Shown in pieces: positions 44,921 through 53,520 of a stretch of 64,000 nucleotides of DNA. The notes below the pieces were generated by a model that was not told the origin of the DNA, searched no databases, and saw nothing but the letters and a program-made list of their open reading frames with translations. Position numbers and translations under genes: made by a program. Position 1 is the first letter of the stretch. The number at the start of each line of letters is the position of its first letter. Source of the DNA: Hirschia litorea (GTDB lineage: Bacteria; Pseudomonadota; Alphaproteobacteria; Caulobacterales; Hyphomonadaceae); assembly GCF_042665075.1 (NCBI RefSeq), contig NZ_JBHTBR010000009.1, forward strand, positions 199,124 to 263,123. Reading direction: 5' to 3'.

Positions 44921-47716
44921 TTATTTTGCGCTGAGGGGTTTTTCCAAATCAATGTCGATAAACCGGAATGAACCGGTTGGAATTTGAATATCTATTTCCC
45001 CATTCTCAGATATATCCATCACTTCGCCTGATAAAACATCTGTCATTTTCGTTGGCATTGAGGCTCTAAATTTTACATGGGCGACTTGGGTGTTGGGATT
45101 AAGATATCCTCCATCCACAAGCGTTAGACGAAGTTTCTTTTCTTCCATTTGCGCGACAACCCAACCGACATTCCCGGTGACAGTGAGAGGGAGGTGTTCA
45201 CGCAATGATTCAATATCTGATTTAACCTGCGTGTAATAAGTATTTGCAGCGTATTTTTCAGAGAGGTCTGGTGCGTAATAGTGCTGCCCATCTGTTGGAT
45301 ATTCCTTGAGGATGTTCTTATACATGGGGTGGAGGTGATCGACTAATTTGCCGCGCGGTAAATCCTCATTGCCATATTGAAGCGGGGCCAGCATCACCAT
45401 GCCATTTGGGTAGGGCGGGATGAAACTATAACGACGCTCTTTAACGTTCGCAGCATAGTTTGAGAAATCCCATTGTGTGACGGGCGCACCCGGCCATGTG
45501 CCGTTTAAATGGCTAAACACAAGTGGATTTTCTGCTTCAGCTTGTGCGTCAAAAAAGGTGATCCATTTGACGTTTCCAGCTTCATTTTGCACATATTTAT
45601 TGGGTGGCATCATGCCAAGATAAACGGGATTTAAACTGACCAATTCTTCGCGCTTGGGCACATATAAGACACCTTTGGCAACTAACTCCCAAAGTAGGCT
45701 CATATATTCTTGGTCGACGGGGAAATTGTTTTGATGGGTTGCGCCGCTTGCAATGGCATATATTTGCTGGCGCAAGAAATGATTGGGCACCATTTGATGA
45801 GAGTGCTGACGCAGCCGGAAATAACTAGGGTTGTCACGTGCGCTGCGATTTCCCCAATCATTGACCGCACCTGAGGCCCAAATACCTATACGTGCAGCAA
45901 GGCTCAAATCCATTGATTTATCTGTGGTTTCTTCCATGGATGGGACAAATACGTCCGCAAATTCACCCGACATGACACGGGTCCAGTAATGGGAATAGAT
46001 ATCGGAAAACCAAAAACCATGTTTTGTGCGCAAATGGATCGTGAAATTCTTTCCCTGCCCATAACTCGCCAATGGATAAATGAGATTATCCATCACAAAG
46101 CTGAAATTATCGCTTGGATCTTCTAGCTCTGGATAGATGAGATTTAGGCGTTTTCCATCGACCAAATCTATCAATTTCTTAGCCGTATCCAAGCTAAACA
46201 TGAAGGGGTCATTGCCGTGTCCGCCCCATGAATTTATCCCGATCTCATCACCTAATTCGGATTTAAATCGCGCTAGGATTTCCGCTTGTGTTGCGTCATA
46301 TATTTTGCGCTTGTCACGTCTTTTTCTGTATTTTTCATTCTGCATACCGCTTCTATCCCAATCTTCAGCATGGGCAGAAAAAGTGTTGGCAAAGAAAACA
46401 GGGGAGGCATAGTTTTCAGATATATTTTTGATAATATCTTCTACGCCCTTACGTGTTTCAGATACAAAATAGACAATTCTGTTCGCGGGGTTTGGGGGGG
46501 TGTAGGCGTCTAACTGCGCACGCACTTTGGCAGTGTTTGCAAGAATGGATGCGAGCTTTCCTGGGGGAGATATTGTCTCATATTCCTTGCGCCATTTGGG
46601 GTTGGCTGGGTCTATGATATGAATCGCACTGCCGCCACTTTGAACACTTGCGAGTATGAATTTTTTGCTGGTTTCATCTACCCAAATGTCATTGAAAGAA
46701 TAGCGGCTTTCTAGGGTGATGGTTTTTTGTTTTTTGCTCTCCATCGGCTGAAGAATAAAGCGTGAGCCATAGAGGAAAGCGAGTGTTTTGCCGTCTTTTT
46801 CATCTAATATTTGTGGCTGGACGACGCGATAACCAAAGCCATTTTTCTTGGCGATTTTATTCATCGAAATCAGCTTGCTATCACCTGTTTCGATTGAAAC
46901 TATTGCCGCTTGCGCGCTTTTTTCGGTGCCGGAATTTCCCAGCATAATTTCACGAATACCATCTCCATCTCCATCTGCATCAAATGTGGTGAGGGAGCCG
47001 ACAACAGAAACCTCGCTGGGGATGATTTTATAAGGCGTATCCGCGAGGGGCTTAAAAAGGTAGAGTGAACCGGTTGCATTATTTTGGTTGATAGCGCCAT
47101 GCATTACGAGAATATTTTCGTTATTCTCCAATTGCACAGGGCGCAGAAAATTGGCGACATGTGATTTTACTTGTGGGTATTTTTTACCATTCATGCCCCA
47201 TGATTTTTCAACAGAATAAGATTGTGACGGGATGGTTTTGACACGCTCACCATCTGCATTGAGATAGTAGATGTTTGTATCAAACCCACCCGCAACGACA
47301 TAGGGTGTATCGCCTGATTTAATCACTGTGACTGACAGCATGGGCGCATCATTAAACTTACGCGACCATAATAATTTCCCTTTTGAATTAAGGGCATAGA
47401 TATGCCCATCTGCATTCGCAGCAAAACACTCATCGCCCCCATCGCCTGTGATATCATCACACCAGACATCATGATTCATGAAGCCGGAAAGTTTATTCTC
47501 CCAAAGCTTTTTTCCGTTGAAATCATATGCCAGTAAAGTGCCTTCAAAGGTGTTGGCGATAATGTATTCACCACCTTGATATGTAGCAGTGCGAACATTC
47601 GTGACGGTGTAGCCAGTATCAATGCTATGTATCGCTGAATCCGCGAGGGCCGGCAGGGCAAACACCCCCGCGATTGACGCCGCAATAAAACTCAGCAAAC
47701 AGGATTTTTTGCGCAT
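44921..47716 (-). CDS. cglA: GH150 lambda-carrageenase candidate
   Basis: The 931-residue secreted protein (signal MRKKSCLLSFIAASIAGVFA, then LPALA) has an N-terminal PQQ-like beta-propeller (about 28-385, with WENKLSGFMNHDVWCDDI split into its blade motifs and ANADGHIYALN), a short charged linker and a large C-terminal domain (about 405-930). This plan and near-equal length match the lambda-carrageenase CglA of Pseudoalteromonas carrageenovora, the founder of GH150, whose N-terminal part is also predicted as a propeller. Segments such as EETTDKSMDLSLAARIGIWA, RDNPSYFRLRQHSHQMVPNH and HLNGTWPGAP look family-conserved from memory. CglA cuts beta-1,4 bonds of lambda-carrageenan endolytically with inversion. 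The PQQ-like part need not bind PQQ. The family call rests on recall, not on an alignment run here. Confidence 0.8.
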   Translation of the reverse strand: MRKKSCLLSFIAASIAGVFALPALADSAIHSIDTGYTVTNVRTATYQGGEYIIANTFEGTLLAYDFNGKKLWENKLSGFMNHDVWCDDITGDGGDECFAANADGHIYALNSKGKLLWSRKFNDAPMLSVTVIKSGDTPYVVAGGFDTNIYYLNADGERVKTIPSQSYSVEKSWGMNGKKYPQVKSHVANFLRPVQLENNENILVMHGAINQNNATGSLYLFKPLADTPYKIIPSEVSVVGSLTTFDADGDGDGIREIMLGNSGTEKSAQAAIVSIETGDSKLISMNKIAKKNGFGYRVVQPQILDEKDGKTLAFLYGSRFILQPMESKKQKTITLESRYSFNDIWVDETSKKFILASVQSGGSAIHIIDPANPKWRKEYETISPPGKLASILANTAKVRAQLDAYTPPNPANRIVYFVSETRKGVEDIIKNISENYASPVFFANTFSAHAEDWDRSGMQNEKYRKRRDKRKIYDATQAEILARFKSELGDEIGINSWGGHGNDPFMFSLDTAKKLIDLVDGKRLNLIYPELEDPSDNFSFVMDNLIYPLASYGQGKNFTIHLRTKHGFWFSDIYSHYWTRVMSGEFADVFVPSMEETTDKSMDLSLAARIGIWASGAVNDWGNRSARDNPSYFRLRQHSHQMVPNHFLRQQIYAIASGATHQNNFPVDQEYMSLLWELVAKGVLYVPKREELVSLNPVYLGMMPPNKYVQNEAGNVKWITFFDAQAEAENPLVFSHLNGTWPGAPVTQWDFSNYAANVKERRYSFIPPYPNGMVMLAPLQYGNEDLPRGKLVDHLHPMYKNILKEYPTDGQHYYAPDLSEKYAANTYYTQVKSDIESLREHLPLTVTGNVGWVVAQMEEKKLRLTLVDGGYLNPNTQVAHVKFRASMPTKMTDVLSGEVMDISENGEIDIQIPTGSFRFIDIDLEKPLSAK

Positions 47717-47756
47717 AATGTGTCCTACCCCAATGATTATTTATACGCACTGTTTA

Positions 47757-47769
47757 TATTATATTACAA
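47757..47769 (+). promoter_or_regulatory. Candidate regulon operator, copy 4
   Basis: TATTATATTACAA lies 40 bp upstream of the GH150 start, nearly the same distance as copy 3 from its gene. Confidence 0.5.
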
Positions 47770-47810
47770 TTAACGGCAATATGTAATTCCCATCACAGTC
47801 AGTTTTGGCT

Positions 47811-48272
47811 CTATAGACCCAGCTCTGATAGGCTCGGGTAATTTTGCGGGCGGGCACCCTTGGGAAAGGTGATTTTTCGATCAGATTCTAAAATCTCAAG
47901 ATCATTTATCGAGGCGTAGCGGTGGGACATAAGGCCATTTTCATCAAACACCCAATTTTCATTTCCATAGGCTCTAAACCAATTGCCAGCATGGTTATGA
48001 TATTCATAGGCATAGCGCACAGAGATGCGGTTTTCATGGAATGCAAATAGCTCCTTAATGAGCCTATATTCATGCTCAGTTTCCCATTTGTGAGTGAGGA
48101 ATGAGACGATTTCTTCGCGGCCAGTGACGAAAGTGGCGCGGTTTCTCCACACACTATTTGGGGTGTATGCCATTGAGACTTTGACAGCATCCTGACTGTT
48201 CCAGCCATTCTCAGCGAGCCTTACTTTTTCGGTTGCAGATTCATGGGTGAATGGGGGCAAGGGCGGGCGCAT
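47811..48272 (-). CDS. NTF2-like protein, DUF1348 type
   Basis: Counted from the ATG at 48272 (GGAGA site seven bases ahead), the protein has 153 residues. The sequence WRNRATFVTGREEIVSFLTH, WETEHEYRLIKELFAF and RFAYEYH-like segment (ISVRYAYEYHNHAGNWFR), ending in DLEILESDRKITF, is typical of the nuclear-transport-factor-2-fold family DUF1348, small cone-shaped proteins of unknown activity that often sit beside oxidoreductases. Longer upstream starts run into the neighbouring gene and lack ribosome sites. It follows the flavin-binding gene by 37 bp and is probably the third gene of a GST-led operon. It has no apparent tie to galactan use. Confidence 0.8.
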   Translation of the reverse strand: MRPPLPPFTHESATEKVRLAENGWNSQDAVKVSMAYTPNSVWRNRATFVTGREEIVSFLTHKWETEHEYRLIKELFAFHENRISVRYAYEYHNHAGNWFRAYGNENWVFDENGLMSHRYASINDLEILESDRKITFPKGARPQNYPSLSELGL

Positions 48273-48309
48273 AATAGTCTCCATTATTTTGGAAAAAGAG
48301 GTGGGGGAG

Positions 48310-49284
48310 TTAGACTTGAGAAACGACGTCCCAGCTGCCTTTATTGACGACGAAAGGCGATAGCTCGTTAAAGGTCCACCGGAAGGGAAGAGCCTGTTTT
48401 CGGCGAACAATCTTGCTGGGTTTGAAAGTCCATAAGCGTTCAGCACCTGCAAATTGTGCAATCTCGGGAGAGTCGAAAACAATTTCGGCTTGTCCGGTCA
48501 TTTGCAGCATATCCCCCGTCTCATAATCTATGAAATTGAGACCAGCTTTGCCATTGATCAGAATATTTCCCAGCGTATTAAAAAATACGTTTCCAGTGAA
48601 ATCTGGAATGGTGAGAACACCTTGATCATCAACACGCACAAAGCCGGGTTTGCCGCCACGGTGGGACACGTCAACTTTTTGTATGTTGTCTTGCGTGACA
48701 TAGGAAGCGACATAAAAAGAGTCTGAGCGCCTGATTAAGTCTATGCTCGATTGATCTAAAACATAAGTTATTTCAGGTGGATGAGGTGATTGAGTGCCTA
48801 GCGGACGTGTTAATTCATAGTCTCGATCTTGAATATACTTAGCGCAATTTCCCATTGTTTGCTCGACATGAACATCAAACCCCGATGGCGTGATTGAATC
48901 TATGCGACCGTTTATGCGATTGCGGCGACGTGTGTGAAACTCAATGCCAAGCAAGCCGAGACCATCACCGGATTTGAAGTTTTCAAATGCAGGATCTTCG
49001 GGGGAAATATGCGCAGCAATGTGCATTCGTGTGGGCGTGGGACAGGAGATGAAACCAATCTCACCTGCCAATACGCTTGCCCATACTTGACCTTCTGCAT
49101 CGACGCTGCCTGTCATTATATAGGGAAGTTGGGTGTAAAATTCGCTGTGTTGCTCGGGTAAGTGATCACGCAGAACTTTGCGACCGATTAAGTCCATTTT
49201 TTCAAGCTTGCCAACACTTGCTTGAAGCGTTTTCTCGCCTTCATGCCAGGGGGAGGCTGTGTCATTTTGCGGGGATTGCGACAT
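48310..49284 (-). CDS. Pyridoxamine 5'-phosphate oxidase-like flavin-binding protein
   Basis: A 324-residue cytoplasmic protein with two split-barrel segments: residues about 40-150 (EFYTQLPYIMTGSVDAEGQVWASVLAG) and about 180-290 (DSFYVASYV, GGKPGFVRVDDQGVLTIPDF, GNVFFNTLGNILINGKAGLNFIDYETG). The family binds flavin nucleotides and reduces or removes harmful small molecules; many members are annotated only as PNPOx-like. It lies between GST and NTF2-like genes in the same direction, so the trio may act together in detoxification, with the divergent LysR gene as regulator. A hairpin separates it from the GST gene. Confidence 0.82.
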   Translation of the reverse strand: MSQSPQNDTASPWHEGEKTLQASVGKLEKMDLIGRKVLRDHLPEQHSEFYTQLPYIMTGSVDAEGQVWASVLAGEIGFISCPTPTRMHIAAHISPEDPAFENFKSGDGLGLLGIEFHTRRRNRINGRIDSITPSGFDVHVEQTMGNCAKYIQDRDYELTRPLGTQSPHPPEITYVLDQSSIDLIRRSDSFYVASYVTQDNIQKVDVSHRGGKPGFVRVDDQGVLTIPDFTGNVFFNTLGNILINGKAGLNFIDYETGDMLQMTGQAEIVFDSPEIAQFAGAERLWTFKPSKIVRRKQALPFRWTFNELSPFVVNKGSWDVVSQV

Positions 49285-49304
49285 GGGAGTTGGCCTTAAA
49301 AACG

Positions 49305-49343
49305 GCCAGCATTGAGAAGAGAAATTTAAGCATCAATGCTGGC
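49305..49343. terminator. Intercistronic hairpin between GST and PNPOx-like genes
   Basis: GCCAGCATTGA and TCAATGCTGGC are perfect inverted copies with a 17-nt loop. Without a T-run it may tune relative expression of the two genes, or be an operator. Confidence 0.5.
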
Positions 49344-49355
49344 AGATCATTGGTT

Positions 49356-49979
49356 TTATGTAAGTTTTCTTAAACCCACAGACGTTTGGGGGAAGGGTTT
49401 AAACCCTGGAAGAGCTTCTATTTTTCCAAGCCACGCATTAATATGAGTGTAGGATGTGAGATCGACATTCCCTTCAGGTGCGCTGAATATGTAGCTGTAT
49501 AAAGAGACATCCGCGAGGGTGACGTTTGAGCCTGTGATAAACGGTTTATCGGCCAGTTCAGCATCAATCAGTGATAAGATTGCATGCGCGCGGGCGATCA
49601 CTTCTTCTGGGTCCATCGTGGCATTAAAGAGAGTGATAAGGCGCGCAGCCGCAGGGCCAAATGCAATATGTCCTTGAGCTACACTGAGCCAACGCTGGAC
49701 ATTGGCTGCACCGAGAGCATCTTCAGGAAGCCAATCTATTTTGCCAAGCTTTTTAGCAAGATATACTAAAATAGCATTAGAATCAGAGATGTAGATATCT
49801 CCGTCTTCCAAAACAGGCACTTGCCCGAATGTGTTTTTCGCGAGAAATTCGGGTGTTTTATGCGCGCCATTGGCAAGGTCTAGATTGATAATTTCCACCT
49901 CTGCACCAATGAGAGAAATGAATAATTCCGCGCGATGTGCGTGGCCTGAAAGCGGGAAGCTGTAGAGTTTGAGTGCCAT
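49356..49979 (-). CDS. Glutathione S-transferase
   Basis: A 207-residue GST with the thioredoxin-like N-domain (1-75: LYSFPLSGHAHRAELFISL with the catalytic serine region at 8-10, FGQVPVLEDGDIYISDSNAI giving the glutathione-binding PVLED and DS motifs) and the all-helical C-domain (about 90-200, with the ADVSLYSYIF capping segment). GSTs of this kind conjugate glutathione to electrophiles or reduce hydroperoxides. The gene is divergent from a LysR gene 140 bp away, the usual regulator arrangement, and leads the GST/PNPOx/NTF2 set. Confidence 0.92.
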   Translation of the reverse strand: MALKLYSFPLSGHAHRAELFISLIGAEVEIINLDLANGAHKTPEFLAKNTFGQVPVLEDGDIYISDSNAILVYLAKKLGKIDWLPEDALGAANVQRWLSVAQGHIAFGPAAARLITLFNATMDPEEVIARAHAILSLIDAELADKPFITGSNVTLADVSLYSYIFSAPEGNVDLTSYTHINAWLGKIEALPGFKPFPQTSVGLRKLT

Positions 49980-50119
49980 AAGTCAGATGCCTGTCTATCC
50001 GAGGGGTTTGACGATGCACTCCTTGTACTTCATTGCGTTATCTGTATTAATATAATAAAATTGAAATTGATTATTCCATATTACGGAATAATCACGCGGC
50101 GAGATGTGTGAGAGCTGAA

Positions 50120-51013
50120 ATGGATAAAATACGCGCCTTTGAAGCTTTTGTCGCTGTTGTGGAGACCCAAGGCTTTGCGTCTGCTGCCCGTCAGCTTCAG
50201 GTGAGTGCACCTTCTGTTACCCGCATGGTGGGGGAGTTGGAGGCGGGGTTGGGTGTCATGCTATTGCAGAGGACCACACGTGTTGTCACAGTGACCGATA
50301 TTGGTCAGCATTATTATGAAGATGCCAAAGATATCTTGGCCAAAGTTCAAGCCTGCGATGATGCTGCCAGAGGTGCTCATAGTGATCCGGCTGGCATGTT
50401 GCGTGTGACGGCCTCATCCATGTTTGGGCATATCTATATAGCGCCAATCATCACACAATATCTGGACCGATATGAGAATGTCTCCATTGATGCCTTATTT
50501 CTCGATCGTGTCGTGAATTTTAGAGAAGAAGGCATTGATGTTTCCATACGGATTGGAAACTTGCCAGACTCCACCCTTATGGCGACAAGGGTTGGGCATG
50601 TGAAATTAATGGTGTGTGGAAGTCCGGCCTATTTTGATAAACATGGCATCCCCAAACAACCCGACGATCTGAAATCACACAAAACGATTGGTCTGACTTT
50701 AGGGAGTTTTCAAGCGGGGTGGAAGTTTGCAAATGAGCGTGCTGTCAAACTCGATCATAAGCTGAGTTTCAACACAGTTTCATCAGGCATTGAAGCTGCG
50801 AAATCAGACTGGGGCTTAGTGCGCGTCCTGTCTTATCAAGTTGGCCAAGCGATAGAAGATGGTGCACTGATTTCTGTGTTGGATGCTTATCAACCTGCCA
50901 TTATTCCAATCCATGTAATCCACGGACATGGAGGACGCGCTCCCGCCAAAGTGCGTACATTCGTTGATTTCGCAGTTGAAACCTTGCGCGCTAATCCATT
51001 CATCAACCCCTAA
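50120..51013 (+). CDS. LysR-family transcriptional regulator
   Basis: The ATG at 50120 gives the canonical 297-residue LysR form (MDKIRAFEAFVAVVETQGF) with the helix-turn-helix at about 18-40 (SAARQLQVSAPSVTRMVGEL) and a periplasmic-binding-protein-like effector domain from about 88. It belongs to the large branch similar to DmlR/AaeR-like regulators. It is divergent from the GST gene, which it probably controls. Its last codons and the following bases lie inside a 32-bp sequence that is repeated after the next operon, so the DNA behind this gene may have been inserted. Confidence 0.92.
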   Translation: MDKIRAFEAFVAVVETQGFASAARQLQVSAPSVTRMVGELEAGLGVMLLQRTTRVVTVTDIGQHYYEDAKDILAKVQACDDAARGAHSDPAGMLRVTASSMFGHIYIAPIITQYLDRYENVSIDALFLDRVVNFREEGIDVSIRIGNLPDSTLMATRVGHVKLMVCGSPAYFDKHGIPKQPDDLKSHKTIGLTLGSFQAGWKFANERAVKLDHKLSFNTVSSGIEAAKSDWGLVRVLSYQVGQAIEDGALISVLDAYQPAIIPIHVIHGHGGRAPAKVRTFVDFAVETLRANPFINP

Positions 51014-51030
51014 GCATCAATGCGTGGCTG
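50999..51030 (+). repeat. 32-bp direct repeat, left copy
   Basis: Begins TTCATCAACCCCTAAGCAT and covers the last three codons and stop of the LysR gene plus 16 bp. The right copy at 53518-53549 agrees at 29 of 32 bases; all three differences are transitions. Confidence 0.7.
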
Positions 51031-51163
51031 TATTCAAGAGACTCATAGCCTTTCAAAGTGAAATATAAGATATTGATTTAGTAGCGTACAAATTGTTTTC
51101 TTGACTAAATGGTTACGGTATCAATTTTGCGCTTCCCCACATCTAAAAATTCTGTAATGTTTA

Positions 51164-51173
51164 TTGTATACAA
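51164..51173. promoter_or_regulatory. GntR-type palindrome TTGTATACAA ahead of the dehydrogenase operon
   Basis: A perfect 10-bp palindrome 24 bp before the start codon of the operon. The 13-mer GTTTATTGTATAC around its left half is identical to that ahead of the GntR gene at 32401. Confidence 0.5.
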
Positions 51174-51196
51174 AATTAACGGGAGGAGCGATGTAA

Positions 51197-51766
51197 ATGG
51201 CGCGTTTAACAAGGCGTTTTTTTCTAGGCGGAAGCGCTGTCGCAATTACAGCTGCGGGAATAAGTGGCTGCCGACAGGAAGATAACGGGTTACTGACAGT
51301 TCGGGAAGACGGCCAATTTTTCAATGCATATCAGCTCACGGTGTTGCAAGACGTTTCCGAAATTATGATCCCTCGAACAAACACACCCGGCGCAATAGAT
51401 GCGCAAGTTGCAAGTTTCGTTGATAGCATGATGCTTAGTTGGGCAAGTGGGCCGACACAAATGCAGTTTTTAGCATTTTTAAAAGCCCTAGATACATTGT
51501 CACTAACACAAGTGAATAAGCCATACACAAAAATCTCTCAAGCAGAGCGAACAACGCTGTTGAAAAAGGTGGATGAAAACGCTTTCTCTACAAATCCAAG
51601 TGACGTTTCTGCAAACTATAAACGGGTCAAAGCCCTGATATTCCATATCTACTATACGTCTGAAGAAGCAGGGCGCGATTATGTACCCGTGCCCGGTCAA
51701 TATAATGGAAATCTGACTTTAGCTGAATACGAAAACCTAATGAATGAGAATGCCTATGGCCGATGA
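51197..51766 (+). CDS. Gluconate 2-dehydrogenase subunit 3-like protein, Tat lipoprotein
   Basis: A 189-residue protein with a twin-arginine signal (TRRFFLGGSA) and lipobox (GISGC, Cys25). The body (residues 40-185: QLTVLQDVSEIMIPRTNTPG...VASFVDSMM) is typical of the small subunit that accompanies GMC-type membrane dehydrogenases; it carries the folded flavoprotein through the Tat route. A strong ribosome site (GGGAGGAG) precedes it. The GMC gene overlaps its end, so the two subunits are made in equal amounts. A third cytochrome c subunit, usual in gluconate dehydrogenase, is not present nearby. Confidence 0.88.
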   Translation: MARLTRRFFLGGSAVAITAAGISGCRQEDNGLLTVREDGQFFNAYQLTVLQDVSEIMIPRTNTPGAIDAQVASFVDSMMLSWASGPTQMQFLAFLKALDTLSLTQVNKPYTKISQAERTTLLKKVDENAFSTNPSDVSANYKRVKALIFHIYYTSEEAGRDYVPVPGQYNGNLTLAEYENLMNENAYGR

Positions 51767-53474
51767 TTTTGATGTAATAGTAGTCGGTTCTGGAATTACA
51801 GGTGGTTGGGCGGCAAAAGAGTTTAGCGAGAAAGGGTTTAAAACGCTCGTATTAGAACGTGGCCGACATATAGATCATCAAGGTGATCAATATAAAGATA
51901 TGCTAATGCCATGGGAAAAGCACAATCGTTCGCTTATGGCAGAAGCTTACAATGAAGATGGTAATTATCGCGATGTGCAAGAAATGGGATATATCTACCG
52001 CGATGATCTTAAACACTTTTTTGTTGATGAAGTTGAGCACCCTTATACAACACCAGATAATAAACCTGCAATGTGGATACGTGGATATCAATTGGGAGGA
52101 AGGTCTTTAACATGGGGACGTCAAACATATCGATGGAGTGAGAAAGACTTTCAGGCAAATGCAAAGGATGGTCACGGTATTCCATGGCCTATCGGCTATG
52201 AGGACATAGCCCCTTGGTATGATTATGTTGAAAAATTTACTGGAATATCAGGAAATAGAGATAATCTGGAGATACTGCCTGATGGTGAATTTTTAAAACC
52301 TTGGAATATGAGTTGTGCAGAAGAATTTGTCTCAGAAAATCTAAAGAAAAATCGTCCCGACCGGCCAATGATTATTGGACGTTGTGCACATCTTACCGCC
52401 CCACAAGATGTACATACTGACTTAGGGCGTGGGCAGTGCCAGGCGCGTAATCACTGTATGCGCGGGTGTTCATTTGGCGCATATTTCTGTTCACTTTCAT
52501 CCACCTTGCCTGCAGCGCGCCGGACAGAGAATGTCACCATCGTGACCGACGCAATTGTAGCTTCGGTTGATCATGATGATACAACAGGGAAAGCAAGTGG
52601 TGTAACCGTTATTGATTATCACACGAAAAGGCAGCACAAATATAAGGCGCGCATTGTATTTTTGTGCGCAGGTTCATTGGCGAGCGTGCAGATCATGCTG
52701 AATTCGAAATCAGCAACACACTCAAATGGGATCGCCAATTCGAGCGGTATGCTGGGACATTACATTACTGATCATTTTGGGCGTTCTGGCGCAAATGGTA
52801 TTGTTCCAGGATTTGAGGATAGATACTCCTTTGGCCGACGCCCAAACGGGATGTATGTACCTAATTTTAGGCATGAAAAAACAGATGATGTCGATTTTGT
52901 GCGTGGATATGGATACCAAGGTCATGCCGCATATCGTCCGCGGAAGGGAAATACAGCACATTCAGCCGGAATAGGCGCAGCTGCCAAAGAACAAGTAGGG
53001 CAGGCGGAACCATGGCGTATAGGGTTTGGTATGTTTGGAGAAATGCTACCTTACTATGATAACCAAGTTAGTTTGAACGCAGTTAAGAAAGACAAATGGG
53101 GCATGCCCCTATTGCACATAGATGTGCATGGGCGTGAGAATGAGCGCAAAATGATGACGCAAGCTGCACATGACGCAGAAGAGATACTGCTAGCGGGTGG
53201 GTGTGTGGATGTCGTCAAAACTCTTCCAGAAGACAACGAACCTATTCAAGCGGGGCGCTTAATCCATGAAATGGGTGGGGCGTGCATGGGAGCAGATCCT
53301 AAAAGGGCGGTGCTGAACAAATGGAATCAGGCGCATGACGTACCAAATCTTTTTGTAACAAATGGTGCGTGTATGTCCTCCTGCGCAACGCAGAACCCAT
53401 CACTTACTTATATGGCGCTTACGGCCCGTGCGGCGCATCACGCTTCTAAATTAATGAAGTCTGGTCAGCTTTAA
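51756..53474 (+). CDS. GMC-family FAD-dependent sugar dehydrogenase, large subunit
   Basis: A 572-residue flavoprotein from the ATG at 51756 (MADDFDVIVVGSG); earlier in-frame ATGs would add two or four residues. The FAD-binding GSGITGG loop (11-17), LGGRSLTWGRQTYRW flavin-attachment region, and C-terminal active-site segments LIHEMGGACMGADP and QNPSLTYMALTARAAHH are complete. Together with subunit 3 it would oxidise a sugar or sugar acid in the periplasm. Relatives include gluconate 2-dehydrogenase and glucoside 3-dehydrogenase, so a 3-keto-galactoside product is conceivable. The operon shares a GntR-type site with the catabolic regulator, suggesting that it belongs to the same response. Confidence 0.9.
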   Translation: MADDFDVIVVGSGITGGWAAKEFSEKGFKTLVLERGRHIDHQGDQYKDMLMPWEKHNRSLMAEAYNEDGNYRDVQEMGYIYRDDLKHFFVDEVEHPYTTPDNKPAMWIRGYQLGGRSLTWGRQTYRWSEKDFQANAKDGHGIPWPIGYEDIAPWYDYVEKFTGISGNRDNLEILPDGEFLKPWNMSCAEEFVSENLKKNRPDRPMIIGRCAHLTAPQDVHTDLGRGQCQARNHCMRGCSFGAYFCSLSSTLPAARRTENVTIVTDAIVASVDHDDTTGKASGVTVIDYHTKRQHKYKARIVFLCAGSLASVQIMLNSKSATHSNGIANSSGMLGHYITDHFGRSGANGIVPGFEDRYSFGRRPNGMYVPNFRHEKTDDVDFVRGYGYQGHAAYRPRKGNTAHSAGIGAAAKEQVGQAEPWRIGFGMFGEMLPYYDNQVSLNAVKKDKWGMPLLHIDVHGRENERKMMTQAAHDAEEILLAGGCVDVVKTLPEDNEPIQAGRLIHEMGGACMGADPKRAVLNKWNQAHDVPNLFVTNGACMSSCATQNPSLTYMALTARAAHHASKLMKSGQL

Positions 53475-53480
53475 ATGAAT

Positions 53481-53520
53481 GAAGGTTCCCCATCACGGAA
53501 TGCGGAGGTGGGGAGCCTTC
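53481..53520 (+). terminator. Hairpin after GMC dehydrogenase operon
   Basis: GAAGGTTCCCCA and TGGGGAGCCTTC pair over 12 bases with one G-U. No long T-run follows; the stem abuts the right copy of the 32-bp repeat. Confidence 0.6.

Noticed and set aside
36691..47716. SusC/SusD pair near the large receptor
   Set aside because: No SusD-like lipoprotein is encoded next to it; the receptor is of the proteobacterial type that works without SusD.
47811..48482. Longer 223-residue form of the NTF2-like protein
   Set aside because: The extra 70 residues overlap the coding end of the PNPOx-like gene, have no family similarity, and a better ribosome site precedes the ATG at 48272.
49327..49339. TAAGCATCAATGC shared with the 32-bp repeats around the GMC operon
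   Set aside because: Here it is explained by a perfect hairpin between GST and PNPOx-like genes; 13 bp of a semi-palindromic sequence can recur by chance.
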